Source: Gordionus sp. m RMFG-2023
Lineage: Eukaryota; Nematomorpha; Gordioida; Chordodea; Parachordodidae
Assembly (NCBI RefSeq): GCF_954871325.1
Contig: NC_088777.1
Coordinates: forward strand, 14,113,366 to 14,177,365
Reading direction: 5' to 3'
Length of the DNA: 64,000 nt
A model generated the notes under the pieces. That model did not search any database. It was not told the origin of the DNA and was given only the letters and a program-made list of their open reading frames with translations. Position numbers and translations under genes: made by a program. Positions 1 through 25,577 of the stretch are shown here, piece after piece; the first letter of the stretch is position 1; the number at the start of each line of letters is the position of its first letter.

Positions 1-2443
1 TGTCTTATTCCATAGCAATTAGATCAAAAAATAATGAATTCTATGTAAACTTTTTTCTCTCATTTAAAAGGTAGAAATAAACGATGGAATTTCCATTGTT
101 TTATTATTACGTTTTATAATATACGCTAAGAAAGACAAAAATAAAACCTTATAAGATGACCACTTTTACCTAATGGCTTATCAAAATGATCATCTTTATT
201 AAAAAAAAATTGAATTTAACAATATCGATCTCCCGATTCCCTTGTTTAATTTAACGCCACAATCTCCCTTTATTTATAACGAAATAGTCAGAAAAATTTA
301 AGACAGCGAGTTTAATTAAAATGTCCAAAACGGGAAAAAATATCAATTATAATATGATGATGTAAATAAATTTTTTAATTTATTTTTCTTAATATTTTCT
401 TGTGGTGTATAAAGGATATATTTTTCTTTCTGGTTTACGAAAGAATGTGGAGGAAAGAAACAAAGGAATAGCAAATGAAAAAGGTGAGAAAAGAAAGGAG
501 AAAAAAAGAAAACCGAAATTTATAAAAACATATTGATTAAATATTGCAAATCAAAAAAAGATTTGCTATTCATTATAGATAAAATGGCAAGAGTTATGCA
601 ATCAAATTTATATTGCTCTAGCTCTAATTATTCATAATTTTTTAAAAGATATGTTGATTTAAAATTAGCTTGAAATAGAAATCAAGTGTTATTAATATTT
701 ATAGATAAAAATATACAATATAGATGACGTTATGCGTGATTAAAATATATAAATTTCATATGAAGTAAAAATAGTTACTTATATGCAATGATTAGAATCA
801 TATACAACAATCCATCCATCTATTTGAAAATGTAAGCAATGAAATGACAATTGTGTTCAATATTAATCATATTACCTAAAAAATACAATGTATTTCTACA
901 TTAAATACTCTTAATAAATCGTTAATCGAATTTGTATAAACTCTTTACGATAAAATTCCAGGACTTATGAGACACTCTTTTATAACGACGCAACAATGTA
1001 ATTTTTCAAAAAATTATAGCTTTGTCTTACAAGACTAACTCGAGGCTTTCTTTGGACCAATTTTCAAGCAACATAATGGTCTCAAATTAACAAAATTCAG
1101 AAGAAATATTTTTATATTTCGAATCACTGAATTATGTTGCTAACGCAGTCTACTTGTAAGGATGCAATTGATTAATTTTCTTGCAGAATAATTTAAATTT
1201 TCTGATCAGATGTAAAACCTATCATTTTTTTTTTGTTTTTCTGATTAAAGATTTTGATGTAAATGCAGGATGAAATTTTTTCTTCAACTGCTCACAAGCA
1301 AAGTTCCTAATGGTATAAGGGTTTCCCTAAAGCGATTAGAATCAAGATCGAGTTTACACCAATTTAACTTATAATAGATTTTAATCTCTTATTTATACAA
1401 CCTTACAGTTAAAATATTGAATGCTTCTTTCCTTTGTCACAAATAATTAGTATGATTAAAAATGCGTAACTGATTTCCTCCTATATCAGATACTTAAAAA
1501 TGACAACTATTGGAACAAAGCACTTCCATTTCACTTTTACTCTAAAGATCATAAACTCTTAGCAACTGTATTTATTTTACACCACAGTTCAATGTATTGA
1601 GAACTAAAAATGGATACATTTCACCTTTTTTTAGAAATTCACCAATATGCAGTTACATCCTTTTTAATTTTTTTATGAGACAATATGATGGATTTTTTAT
1701 TTGATAAGTGACCTGTAGTGAATGGGAACGATCCGCCCCAATGCGGTTGTTGGGCTGGACGGTGCTGTAGGATGGAAAAAACGTAGAAGTGACGCCATCC
1801 TGATTGAATTTTGAAATGGGACCTTCTTAAAGCCAATTTATAACGAACGCTTCCTAGCGCAAATTTTAGGACCGGATACATGCTAAAGCACTTTTATTCT
1901 TTATAACTCTAACTAATGTGTGCGACCATTCAAAACGGAAAAAAATAAACAGCTTATAATCTACGGCACTCGGTTAATTAAGTGGTGCTTATTTATTCTC
2001 GCTTAGAAAAAATCGTCTTGTTTGTAAATTCTTATATCATTCTAATGTACATATACATATTAACAAATAAAAATATCCGACATAAAAAAATATGAAATAA
2101 GATATTATTAGGGAATATGAAAATTAATAGTTGGCTCTTAATCAATTGTGATCTACTATATGCAAATTTAAACCATTCATCCAAAAATCTAGCGTTTTTA
2201 AACATTGCAATTATTTTTGGAGATATTCTATTTATTTTATTTCCTTCTGCTTTTGAGAAAATTCTTTCACATGACACCGATGTGCCTTGTATAGGTAAAT
2301 AATCTAGCCATTTTGGCTAATCGAGGAAAGCGGCCCTCCACAGTTTATGGTTATTAATTAATATAAATTATACGAATAAGCTTGTGGCTTCTTAATATTT
2401 TATAATATGTTATTAAATAATGAAGACTAGGCCTATTCAATTA
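1..2443. other. A+T-rich stretch, no gene recognised
   Basis: I see no conserved protein, exon series or RNA gene here. A somewhat G+C-richer patch at about 1720-1880 is open on the minus strand for 80 codons, but I do not recognise the peptide, and it has neither a convincing start nor splice context. It is most likely an old repeat fragment. At 2431-2440 there is a match to the terminal motif (AGGCCTATTC) of the hAT element found at 41910, just before the MITE copy that follows. Confidence 0.5.
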
Positions 2444-2600
2444 AAAAACGGCTGATATTTTGGCCAAAAAATTACGCAAGCTTCGAGATTTCGTTAATAG
2501 ATGTCCAAATGTCTGCCACCTATGATCAAAATCTCCATACTTGCTTAATATTTTATGCTAAAATATCGGGTTAGCCGCTTTTAAAAAGCGAGCCGTTCAA
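2444..2600. mobile_element. TAGTGTTG-type MITE, decayed copy 1
   Basis: This is a palindromic, non-coding element. The left arm runs from an ACGGCT block through a TTACGCAAGC-like centre, and the right arm returns through ATATCGGGTTAGCCG to GAGCCGTTCAA. The same arms occur near 22386, 29521, 40837 and 44427. The best-preserved copy, at 29521, shows that the family has TAGTGTTG termini and an 8-bp target duplication, which points to hAT transposition. This copy has lost the outermost terminal bases. Confidence 0.6.
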
Positions 2601-3844
2601 TTATAAGCAAGTAGATGGTTAAAAAATATATATTCATTTATAATAAATATATAAAATTGTAAATGATATAATAAAAAAAAGTATAAAAATAAGTTGCATG
2701 AGAATTCTATTTTAGGATACGCTATGATAAGTAGCTTAGATATCATTCTAAGCATTATTTATCAGATAAAAATAATAAATTTACGTCTTTTTTTTGAACT
2801 AAATTTTTAAAAACTCGCCTGAACAATTTAAAAAAATGGAACATTAAAATATTAACCAGACGATTTACAGAATAGATGCTAATTTTATTTATCGATCACC
2901 ACCCAATCTCTCCTCTCACATTTTTTTCTAAGAAAAAATTATTAAAAAACAAAAAAATCAATTTTAAAAGGGAAAAAATAAATTAATTTCGCCATCTTCA
3001 ATCGCTAGCATTTTTGTCTGGGGACTTTTTTTTATTTAAAATTTTTTGAATTTTGGGACACTTTTTGGTATCCATTCCATAATTTATAATATACCGTATT
3101 TTGTTTTCTTTTGTATTTTTTGAATATTATTTCGTTATTCCATTGTTTATCGATTGTCTGTCAAGATTTATTATTCAACTTTTTTTTAAATATCAAGCCC
3201 TATGAATTATCATATATAATATAATACATTATATCAAAGACCCACAGGCTAGGAATGGACCAAAAAATAATGATTTTAGAAGTCTGAGCCAGGGTAACAT
3301 GTGAAAGTGAAATCTGTGAGATTTTGAAAGCTCACCATCAAAATCACTTAGCAACTTGAGAAATTGATTTTTATCCTTCAAATATATTGAGGCCATTTAA
3401 ATTTTCGAAATCTCTCAACTATTTAATATTTGAACCAATTTCAGCATGGGTATTAAGTCAGATTTGAATAAAACTTTTAGATTTTGATTGAAAACAATCA
3501 ATCTCTATAAATTGCATATTATTGTATAAATTTATAAGTTAGTAAGGATATTTCCCTTCATAAGTTTAATATGAATAAATTTACTATAAATGGGCATCGC
3601 ATTTAAGTTTCCGAGGCTTTCATATCTCTGTATCACTAAACTATAATTCCAATATTACAAACGATAAATAATAGTAATATTAATACATTACCAATGTGGT
3701 AATGCTATTTTTCCTTAATTTTCTAACACTCGCATCATTATTAATTGGAGCCTTTTCATTTTCTGAACCATATCTATACCCAAATGACACTTTTTGGCAA
3801 ATCTTTTTACAACTTAGTTGATTATAATTAAGATATAAAATACA
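2601..3844. other. A+T-rich stretch, nothing recognised
   Basis: Neither strand shows a conserved peptide, a repeat boundary or an RNA gene. It is homopolymer-rich intergenic sequence. Confidence 0.5.
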
Positions 3845-4001
3845 GACTAGAGATAGACAGCATCAGGCCTTTCTAAATACCTAGTTTCGTTTAGATAAAG
3901 AGCAAAACATCAATTTAACAGACTTTAAAAAAAATTGATACCAACGGGATTTGATCATTGTTTTGAACACTAAGATAATGCCCTAACCCGCTACGGCACC
4001 C
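3845..4001 (-). mobile_element. tRNA-derived SINE-like fragment
   Basis: Read on the minus strand, the sequence starts GGGTGCCGTAGCGGGTTAG, the usual look of a tRNA-derived SINE head with a pol III A-box. About 40 bases on comes GATCAAATCCC, a near-match to the B-box. A short T run and a non-tRNA body follow. The two would-be acceptor strands pair poorly, so it is not a functional tRNA gene. I saw no second copy in the window, so family status is inferred only from the box layout. Confidence 0.4.
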
Positions 4002-4789
4002 ATGAACTACAAAATATCGATTTAAAATTATATACATTTTAATTTAATTATCCTATGAAATTTCTATATATCAGATCAGAAATAATATATTCATTACTTT
4101 ATTGTGTAATTATGTTTAATTTTATATCTCCCATTATTCGACCTAATAATCTAAATAAAAATGAGCTCTTACTACAATTTCAAATATTATTTTAAAACAT
4201 AGATTATCAAAAGGTTAAGTTATATATCATTAATTTAAATTAATCGCTTCAAAAGCATTGGGGGTCATTTATATCTAATCACAACCCATCGTTGGATTTT
4301 GATATGTGAGATATCGATATCTCATACATTAAGATCACACGTTACACCGTGTGTAAAATTTTTAATAAATTAAAGAACCGGGTTGGGCTCATTTTTAAAA
4401 ATAAATTTAAATATCAACTAATGAGTTAGAAAATCATATAATTTTATTTAATACTCATTTACTATGCATATCTTCAATTTCCTATTGAGAAAATTTTCTG
4501 ACCAAAATAACAAAATTTCAAAAATTCCGGGCCGGTACTAAAATTATATCCTCTGTTACTGAATGGGCGTTTGCCTTTTGTTATACATTTTTAATAAAAA
4601 CATACATCCCCTGTAAAATTGAGGTTTTTTATTAATATTGTCGATTCAAAATTTTAACTAAGACTTCATTAATAGTTAACGCGCTATGTTCAAGCATTGG
4701 TTATAAGTTATAAAAAAGAATTGGTTTTTGTAAAATTATTATCTTCTGCCTTTTTATTTCATTAATTTCTAAATATTCCAAATGGAGAA
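4002..4789. other. A+T-rich stretch, nothing recognised
   Basis: No conserved peptide or repeat boundary was seen. Confidence 0.5.
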
Positions 4790-5330
4790 GCTCTAAGGAA
4801 ATATTTTTCAAAGTTTGAAGAAAGAAATTAGCAAAAGTCCTATTTTCGTGTTCGATAATGAGTGCGAAGTAATTTTAACAGCAGAACATAGGGGCTTTGT
4901 TGCATATGATCCACGGAATGGAGCGCCCCATTTTATGTATTTCGAAACACTTGACGAAGACAGAAAAATTATTCTGTGATTGATGAGGCACTTGCGCTAA
5001 CATTTTGGTTGAGGGAAGGAAGAAAGAGTTTGGTAGGTCGCTTTTGTGGCCTATACGGATCATAACAGCCTGATTGTGGGATTATTTAGGAAAGACAAAG
5101 AGTTGATGCTTTCATCAAGGTTGTAACAGTGGATGTTTTTGGTAGGTACAGGAAGGGAAAAATGTACGGTTAATTTCCTGTCCAGGATGGTTGTGAAAGC
5201 AGTTGAGGATTTGATGGCTGAGGTAGCAATTTAAAACAGTAAGCTTAAGGGAACTTAAAAAATCTATAAATTTGGAAGTAATAAAAGGAGCGCTAGATCA
5301 AGAATTGGCATGAGTAGGTGAAAAACCCTA
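4790..5330 (+). mobile_element. Ty3-type retrotransposon fossil: RNase H region
   Basis: The stretch is richer in G+C than its surroundings. Its conceptual peptides match the end of a Ty3-like reverse transcriptase and the tethered RNase H: a 'SPIFVFDNE...ILTA' block, then 'GMERPI...SKHLTKTEKLF', then 'TDHNSL'. These correspond to the family's vlyD...lltaDAS, gverPI.faSRtLtkaEkny and TDHkpL motifs. No LTRs, gag or integrase are recognisable around it. It is an old, broken fragment with several breaks. The strand is set by the reading direction of the motifs. Confidence 0.65.
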
Positions 5331-8300
5331 GAATAGAGAAGAATTGAAGAACGATTACGACGATAAATTTAGAATGGTTTGTATTATAAATTCAGTTACT
5401 ACAATTAACTGACTGCTGTGGGAATATTTAGTTTACTTATCGATCGTTGATACTTGCTCATCAATTCATAAACAGATATAATACAGATCTGGTTTGTGCT
5501 AAGTTCCGATATTTCTGTTAGTCATATTTACGTATTCGACGGGATATTTAAAATTTTTATTATTTTCAATTGCTTATCAGATGAAAGATTGTACATTTGA
5601 AACAAATCAGAAGCTTTCCATTCTCTTATCTTCATAGAATTTCCTGATTGTGTTATGACATGTGGCTATATATGCGGAAAATATTTTCCCGCTGGCTATG
5701 CGCCTGTCTTTTTCTGTTCTCATTTCATTGATATAGGAGTCATTGTCATTCTTTCCATTCTTATTTCATATTGTGATAGAGTTTTCCCTACAATTTTTTG
5801 TTTATTTTAAATGCGCTGGCAAACTTTTGCATCTATTACTAAATGTATATAGTATTCTATTGATGATGATAAATTAAACAAAACTAATCCAGGTCATTCC
5901 TATGGCTGATGGAAGAAAGATATTCTCATTGTAGAGAATGAGCAAAAAATTTAGTGGAAAAACTTTCTTTTTTTTCCCTCCCCCTTAAAACTCTAAAAAT
6001 CAATATTATATTTTTTTTAAATTTTTCAAAAAAATTTCCATGTAAATTTTTCAAAAAAATTTCCATGTAAATTTTTTATTATTTATAATATGGGTTAATT
6101 AACTCCTCTCTACTCTTGTTAAAACAATTTTGATAAATAGTCTGGGTGGGGTAAATACACTACCACATTCTAAATACACGTATAAAATGTAATTATAATC
6201 TGACTCAGACCCAAAGCCAAAATATTTTGGTTTCAGCTTTACTTTCTAATTTTTTTTAGCATTCATAACCCCCTATCAGCTTATCCCCTACCCCCCAGCA
6301 CATGCTCACGTTTATATACGTTAAATCAAAGTGAGTGGACCTATGATTTACTAAATATTTAACACAACCGAATCTTTAAAAGGTTTTAAATTCTAATTTT
6401 CCATGGTTTTATTTTAATTTTTTTATTTACCTGTCTATTTTTAGAAATAAAAAAAAATAACATGTAATTAATAAACTCTTACTTTTATTTTAAAATCGAT
6501 ATTTTCTTCCATACCTTTTCTCTCTCTTTCTCTATTTTATTTATCATCTTCAACGCCTTAAAAAATCGATACCTTTAATTAAAATTATAAATTTGCTAGT
6601 TTTTTTTTAAAGAATGGGATTTTTCAGGAATAAGGGAACTAAGATTTTCCGTTTATAATTATTATATTTAATAATTAACCTCATTTTTTTCTTCTTGCAT
6701 CTTTTTACCTCCTTGCTTTTGTAAGGATACTGAAATTGTATTTTTGTTGTTAAAATAATATTTTGCTGTTTTCTAGGCCCTAACTACTGGAATTTGGGAG
6801 ACTAGACTTCCATCCTAATGGATTTCTATCTATTCATGGAAATATAATATAAATAAAATAAATTTTAATCAAAAAATGAGCGAATATTACATTAAAAGGT
6901 CAATTAATATGTATTTATTTAAATTTACTACGAAGGTCTCCACGTCTTTCACCGAGTGTGGGAGATTTCGGTGATTTTTTTTAAATAAGAACATTTAGCT
7001 CAAAACTCCTGTTATTTTTTCTTTTCCTCTAAGCTAAGTGACACCATTTACTTCCCGCTATTCTAGAACTAAATCCAACTTTATGGTTAAGAACGAGATT
7101 ACTTAATTATAATTAAAATAATCCCTCTCTCCTTTCTCTCTAAATGGACTCAAAATTAGCGGAGCCTTTACAATTATCTTTACCGTAATCTAAATCTAAA
7201 AGGAGCGACAGAACCTATATAATTTTTCTGAACTGACTTAATTTAAACCAGTTTTTTTTCATATATATTTTAATTTACGAATCCATATAATTGAATAATA
7301 ACACCTTCCTGGTGAGTTTTGAACTAGATTTTTTTTATAATTTATAATATTATGTTTTGAATTTAAATAATAATTCAAAGTAATAAAACTTTTTCGATAA
7401 ATTAATTTTCATACAATATAATATTTGCATATTTTATTTACAATTTGCAAATATATTTAATTTAAATATTCTCTACTTTTCACATATACATTTTTTTTAT
7501 TAATAAATCCTAAATATTTATTATATTTTTTATAATGTGTATTATATATTTTGTTAAAATTAAATTAATTCACGTTTTTGCTTGTCTTTCTTCTAGATTT
7601 TTATTTAATGTGATAAAAATACATATAACAAAAATTTGAAGAAAAAACTTTATAATTTTTTTTAAAATCGGAACCAAACCACCTTTTAATTTAATCAGCT
7701 TAACCTTACCGTAACCTTTGTAATATTTTGCCCCTGAACCGGAAACCTTTCTACATTCGCGTCTTTGCTAAATATATTGTTATTATTTATTAATCATTTT
7801 AAATTAAATAAGTTCGATTAACAATTAAATTGTATCATTATTTTTTTGCGTGTTTATTTTTGAATATTTTTGCGTGTCTTTTCATAAATCAATAATCAAT
7901 AAAAATTATCGATTTTTTTAAAATTTTTCCTCATCTTTATATATATTTATATCACCCTCTCCCCCTTTTCCTTTAGATTTTCTTTCTCTATTCTAATATT
8001 TTTCAACGATGTAATGTTAAACAACGCGTTGCTCTCTATTATGATTTAAATATTATATTTCCAAATTATAATCATAAGAGAAAAGAATACTTTATTTATT
8101 TTTTTATAAGCATATTTAATAAATTAATTATTTCATCCTAAACAAATGCTAATCAATTAATATATACTAATCGAATATTTGATAAGTTATAACGGACATA
8201 TTTCAAATTCATCACTTGTAGAATCAGAATTTTAAACTTTTAAAATGCCTTCATAATTCTTAATAACATGACCCGAATTAGGCCAATTCACTGTGTATTA

Positions 8301-8645
8301 ATACTGCTGGCCATTCTATTTCATTCTCCTTTATAACTGTAATACAAACAACATACTATTTGTACTGATTGTGTGAAAATGTTTATATATATAATAATTT
8401 TTTTTACTATTTTAACAATACAGATAATATTTTCGTGCATATCGTTTCAGATAACTCGATATTCTTTTCCAGCTATAATCACAATTATAGCGTTCATAAT
8501 TCACGGAAATTTGACAATTATTACGGAATTCGATAAAACCCCACTTATATTTCTGGATATAGAGTATTATAATTATTCTAGGACCTAAGATTGATTAATA
8601 TTCGCTAAAAAAGAAAGAACCCTTTCCTCTCTATATTGAAACACC
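5331..8645. other. Intergenic A+T-rich stretch upstream of the G-beta gene
   Basis: No conserved coding sequence was found. A 25-bp unit (AATTTTTCAAAAAAATTTCC plus five bases) is repeated twice in tandem at about 6020-6070. A patch at 5640-5830 is slightly richer in G+C but unrecognised. A 71-codon open frame at 8373-8588 encodes only Ile/Phe-rich peptide, lies in what is probably the promoter or 5' leader of the downstream gene, and is not credible as a gene. A purine-rich leader (about 8608-8645) runs directly into the G-beta start codon. Confidence 0.5.
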
Positions 8646-20406
<11,761 letters not shown>

Positions 20407-22385
20407 ATTTAAGCACAACGTTTACGTACAAATTTTATAATTTTTCAAAACTTTATATCGAGCAGAATGTCAAAATAACATGTATTTAAGATTTTTTATT
20501 ATGAATTCTTTAAACGTATGGCAATTTAATTAAACTTATTTAAATTATTTGACACTATTACTGAATCATAATAATTCACACATGGCTAAGTGCTTAAAAA
20601 TATTATGTTCTGATTTTGATAAAAGTTACTTTATTATATAGAATATTATTTCACTATCTTAAGTTGGTAGATTTTATATTTTTTTTAAACCAAATATTTG
20701 TTAATTAGTTTTAATACAGAAATCCCTTACTATTTATCTTTTAATTTGACATAGTTATATAGCCCAACAAAAAAAAATTAATCTAACTTACAAAATCATG
20801 TTGATGTGTGTTGTTTATAGGCATTTATCCTATTATTTAAAAAAAAAGTGATCCAGCATATTTATACTTTCAAAATAAATAAATTAAATTCCATCTTTGG
20901 CCAAATTATTGTTCCTTTTAAAAATTTTGTCATCCTTTATATTTATTTCTTCTTCCTCTGTGCAAAAAAAAAGCTGCTAAAAAAATTTGTCCACCTAGAA
21001 ATCATTTTTGATCCTTAAGTGCAAATGCCTTGTATTTTTTTTCGTTATAAAATTTAACTGAATCACGCAATGTTAGATAGATTGTAGATGTTTTGTATAA
21101 AATATTTTTTTTAAAAAATCACCTTTAATTTTCCTTTAAAAAAATTTATTATATATAATTTATATGTCTCTTTTTCCCATAGAAAAGAAGAAAAAAATCT
21201 TATATAGAATTATTTTTGAAGGTTCAGAGGATTAACAGTTTCAGATTTATAATTTAAAAACACAACCCTTTTTTTAATGTGTCTTATTTTCTTTCAAATC
21301 TTCTCCATAACGAATTACGTGATTATTTTATTCTAATTAACAAATCAAATGTCGTAATATATATTTATACAATATATATATGAATGTACCATCAAAAATT
21401 ATATTTTGCTTGAATCACCAAATTTTATTATCTTAATTTTAAACTATTTTTTTTATTTGTAACTGTTCTGCTTTTTTTTAAAAAAATTAAAAATTTACCA
21501 AACAATTTTTTTAATTTTGAAAAACAAAAAAAATTTAATGGATAGATGATGATCATTAATTATTTGCCTATTATTATTTTTTTTTTGTATAATATTTTTT
21601 ATATAAATAATATGATAATATTTATTATATATATATAATAATTATATAATAATTATATATTGTCCTTTTTTTAATTTAAAATGATCCAATAAAACCCTAT
21701 TTTTTTTAACCAAATTAAAATTTTCCAAATTAAGCATGTGCAAATTATATTCGTAACTCTTACAGAACCTAAAAGGCATCTTTATTTTTTTTAAATATTT
21801 TAATACATAATTGATCATTTTATCTTTACACATTCTTGACAAAAGTAAGATGAAAATATAAGAAATTTAAGCCTAAAAAAAATCAATCTTGATTGATTTT
21901 TCGTGTACAAAAACGAAGTAATGTAGAATAATCATGCAGGTGCGACCTATGTTTTTAAAAATTAATATTGCACATGCAAATATACCTATTATGAATGATA
22001 ACACCCAAGTATTCTTAATTATTAACTTAAAAAAATTTCCTAAAAGAAATACTATTGAGTCGTTTAATTTTTTTAAAGATTTATTTATATACACCCTATC
22101 TTGTGTAGCGAAGCCATATAGCAATATACCATAATTTATAAAATGATGACTGAAATTTAATCAGGTTTTAAAGAAAATTTACGATATCATCATTAAAGAT
22201 TTTATATCCATAAAGATCAATCACAAACTATTTACTTACAAGATTCTTTTTTTAAAAAAATTGAAATTTAAGTTAAATTCTGTGAAAATCTTTAAGATTT
22301 TTTTTTCTTTTTGAGCAAATGTTAAAATATGGTTTTGGACACCCTTTTATAATTTTTTAAATTATAGAATTTAACAATTAATTAT
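20407..22385. other. 3' flank of G-beta, no further gene recognised
   Basis: The first few hundred bases are presumably the G-beta 3' UTR; I see no single decisive poly(A) signal. Minus-strand open frames of 66 and 83 codons at 21642-22124 encode Ile/Lys/Phe-rich peptide with one hydrophobic segment. I do not recognise them, and composition alone can explain them in sequence this A+T-rich. Confidence 0.45.
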
Positions 22386-22562
22386 GAAGCGATGAAAGCA
22401 GCTAAGTATTTTATCCAGAAAAATATTAAGCAAACCTGAAGATTTTGCTCGTAGATGGCACAAAGGTTTGGACTATTAGCGAAATCTCAAGGCAAGTAAT
22501 ATTTTTCTGACTAAGGTATTAAGTTAGCCGTTTTAATAAATCAGCTCAAATAGAGCGATTTT
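22386..22562. mobile_element. TAGTGTTG-type MITE, decayed copy 2
   Basis: It has the family centre AAGCAAACCTGAAGATTTTGC followed by CAAAGGTTTGGA and CGAAATCTCAAGGC, and then the returning arm AAGTTAGCCGTTTTAATAAATC. The outer arms are eroded. Confidence 0.6.
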
Positions 22563-23785
22563 GCTTTGCTACATAAGGTGATGATATCTTTTAATACAAT
22601 CAAAGATTATACTTATTCCTATTTTAGATCTAAAAATTGCTATTTCGAATTTTAAACCAAAAAAATGATTCAAGTCGCAGTTTAAATATCCAAAAAAATG
22701 TGTTAGGGACTTCTTTTTTTAAGAGAATTAAGAACAAAAATTAAGTCTGCTAGGATGTGATTATTTAATAGAGATAATTTAAATAATAAATGAATAAAAA
22801 TCTATTTAAACGGCAAAAATTTGTCGATCGCCGATATTTTTTTTAAATATATCCGATACAAATTTCTTAATGGAATATTTTACAATTCATATAATATTGA
22901 ACACTATTCTCTCTTTAAAATATTAATTGACAATTTGAAACGAATTTTTCCTTGTCTCTCGGCTCAGGCCTTTTTTTAGTTAGGATTTTTTTAACATTCC
23001 TAAAATCCTTTAATCCCTAACGATCGAGGCTATTATTTTTAGAGAGGTGCATCTTTGTGAGATTCGGAACCAGAATAAGAGTCATTCTAAGTGACTGCTT
23101 AAACAAGTTAACAGACATAGCTTGGCATTAAGCCACATTTCCTTCCAAACATTGCTGTTTTGGTATAAGATCCCCACTTTCGATTTCAATTTGTGCGTTC
23201 ATTGCTAGCTATCTACAGGCATGTAGATTAATTACCAACATATGCCGGTCCTTGATTCCTTTTTGAATATAGATAGGACGGAGTGGTCAAAATCCGTCAA
23301 AACCACAACCCTATTTCCGATCTCTGAAAAACAGTTGGGTCTACCACTTGTGAAAAACTCCTTTGACTAACTTATTTTGAGTCATTCACCTTTGGCTAGA
23401 TACACTTTCATTGAACTTATCAGGGATCGAGGATACGAATTTTTTGATGCTATTCCATTTGGTAATCTTACATTTGAATTGGACAACCAAACTCAGCTAT
23501 GCTCTACGTTAAAGGCTCAATATTCCTTTCTCATTACCATATAGAAGCAGAAAATAAGAATGATGACAATATGGTGCTGCATCCTTTACATTGCATTGTA
23601 ATCTTGGTCGGCAAACCCGACAACCGATGGCAATCAAACCAAATCTCTTGCACTTAGGTCAACTGGTTTTCCTACCTCATTGGAACCTTCAAATTTGATG
23701 GTCACGAGGAAAGTTAATATGGGTTTTATCTTCTCTGGGCACAAATTCCCTTTCCAATTTTAACAAACACATTGAATGTTAAATC
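22563..23785. other. Unrecognised stretch with a G+C-richer block
   Basis: From about 22960 to 23760 the composition is noticeably richer in G+C than the flanks, close to that of exons and older element cores. Translated in six frames it gives short cysteine- and proline-containing peptides but no family I can name. It could be a dead transposable element or isolated exons of an unknown gene. Confidence 0.35.
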
Positions 23786-23789
23786 CTTA

Positions 23790-23960
23790 CGAATATTTTA
23801 AGATATTTACGAATGATTTCAAATATTTACGGAAAATTTTGAATATTTATGGAAAATTTTGAATATTTATAGATAATTTCGAATATTTAGGAATGATTTC
23901 GAATATTTAGGAATAATTTTGAATATTTAGAAATAATTTCATTTATGAATTTGAATATTT
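23790..23960. repeat. ~20-bp minisatellite (GAATATTTAGGAATGATTTC)
   Basis: About eight imperfect tandem units, each starting GAATATT and ending in ATTTC or ATTTT, run up to the edge of an ATTCG-rich patch at 23960-24045. Units differ by one to four bases. No coding content. Confidence 0.8.
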
Positions 23961-24337
23961 ACAAGTAATACGAATAATTCGTCGATTAATATCTTTTTCG
24001 TATTCAATTCAAAATTATGCGAATAACGAATAATTGATTTTGGATTATGCTTTAAATAAAATAAATGTTATTCCATCTACCTAATGACAAAACTTTATTA
24101 TCATAATTATATATACAAATAAAGTTTTGGGTTCACTTTAAATGTGCTTGGTTTTCTTATTTCTCTTTATTTATTATAAAATAAGATTAAAATTACTTAT
24201 AGATGAATAATTACTTAACATACATTAAAGATTTCCGAACCTTTTTAAAATTTAATTCCTAAACCAAATCAAAATCTTTATATATTTTTCTTCCTGAAAC
24301 CTTAAACGAATTTTTATATTTTTTCATTTCTCATAAG

Positions 24338-25031
24338 CAAGGTTGGCTAGTCGGTCAATGTCAAATTCAGTCAATTTACCGGAGGAGTATTTGACCTGGT
24401 CATTCTAAAAAATCCGAAGAAAAAAAATTAAAAATATGTTTGAAAAAATGTAAAAACTATATAAATACATGTGATCCGCAATGCTCCTTATTTATTGAGT
24501 CCCCAATATCAAGGGAAGCGTATTACTAGTAGTGAATTTAATGAAGTATGTGAATTAATACAAGCATTAGGCATCTTACCAGGTGTTGATGAAATATTTC
24601 AAGTGATATCATAAATTTCAAGTAGATGCGGCATGTTTAATAGCAAATTATGTGGAAAGCAGTAACTTCATGCCTATTAAGGGAAATGGCATTTTACTAA
24701 AATTCCTAGTTTTATTTCTTCTTCAGAAAGAAATTAGTCGATTTTGGTTAATATTCTTACTAAAACAGAAAACGATTGAAGATCTCGACATCAGTAAAAT
24801 TGAGTAATAATATTAAATATGAATCAGACCAAGACTTCCACTGTATCGAAACATTAGTTATTGAATAATAATGAGTTTATAAAATATTATAAAATTAAAA
24901 CTATAGATTCATTTTACCATTATATACAAAATAAAGTTAATATTGTCTTAAAAAATATTTATTTGAATTTGACCGGTCAAATATAGGTCAATTGACCGAA
25001 TCTTATTTGGCCGGTCAAATACACAACCCTA
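24338..25031. mobile_element. hAT element remnant with 8-bp target duplication
   Basis: Perfect direct repeats CTCATAAG (24330-24337 and 25032-25039) flank an element whose ends are CAAGGTTGG... and ...ACAACCCTA, imperfect inverted repeats of the common hAT CAGGGTTGG type. Inside the ends are several GTCAAAT/TTGACC repeats in both orientations. A plus-strand stretch at 24478-24720 carries a degenerate hAT transposase piece ('YLLSPQYQGKRI..SEFNEVCELIQ'), matching the family's 'lLdPryrGk' region. Stops are frequent, so it is non-autonomous. Confidence 0.8.
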
Positions 25032-25039
25032 CTCATAAG

Positions 25040-25577
25040 TATTATGTCAATAATGTGAAATTATTAATATAAAGTCTTTTATTTTATATAAAGGGCCCAT
25101 TGACCCCCGTTAATAAGTTATGTTACATTTTTTGTCTTACGGGTTAAAACTCTTACTCTTTTGTAAAATAATGAAACATTGAAAAGTTTTTAATAATTAT
25201 TTTATTAGAGGGTATATCATCTTTGGATTATTATTTAAAAATTCGAATATAACAAAAGTATTTTATCAAGTCTTTAATTTGTATCATTAAAACATCGGGA
25301 TACCTCGCGTCGCAAATTCTCGGATCAAGAATTTACGCATAAATGGGGAAAGATGAAGAGGCCTGACAGCTCTAGTTTTATTTTTATTTGAATAAAATTC
25401 TGTTTAATATATTAATAATAACATTTTACAATATCAATCTTTTATTAAAAAGTCTAAATTGGGCATTTCTATCATTTTTTAATAACTTAAAAAATATATT
25501 AAACATTGACTAAAAAAAATACAATGAAACATTTGAATTAGATTAATATAAACTTTAAACTATAACGATATTTTATA
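25040..25577. other. Spacer, 3' flank of SCYL2
   Basis: A+T-rich, and part of it is presumably the SCYL2 3' UTR. Nothing else was recognised. Confidence 0.4.

Noticed and set aside
1639-1881. 80-codon minus-strand frame with Trp and Pro, unlike the A+T background
   Set aside because: No family recognised and no start or splice support; probably a repeat fragment.
8373-8588. 71-codon open frame upstream of G-beta
   Set aside because: Ile/Phe-rich peptide with no known relative, as expected from A+T-rich sequence; probably leader or promoter.
21642-22124. Two minus-strand open frames that might form a small membrane protein
   Set aside because: No recognised motif, no convincing splice join, composition-driven; faint similarity of 'YGILLYGFATQDR' to LINE RT tails is too weak.
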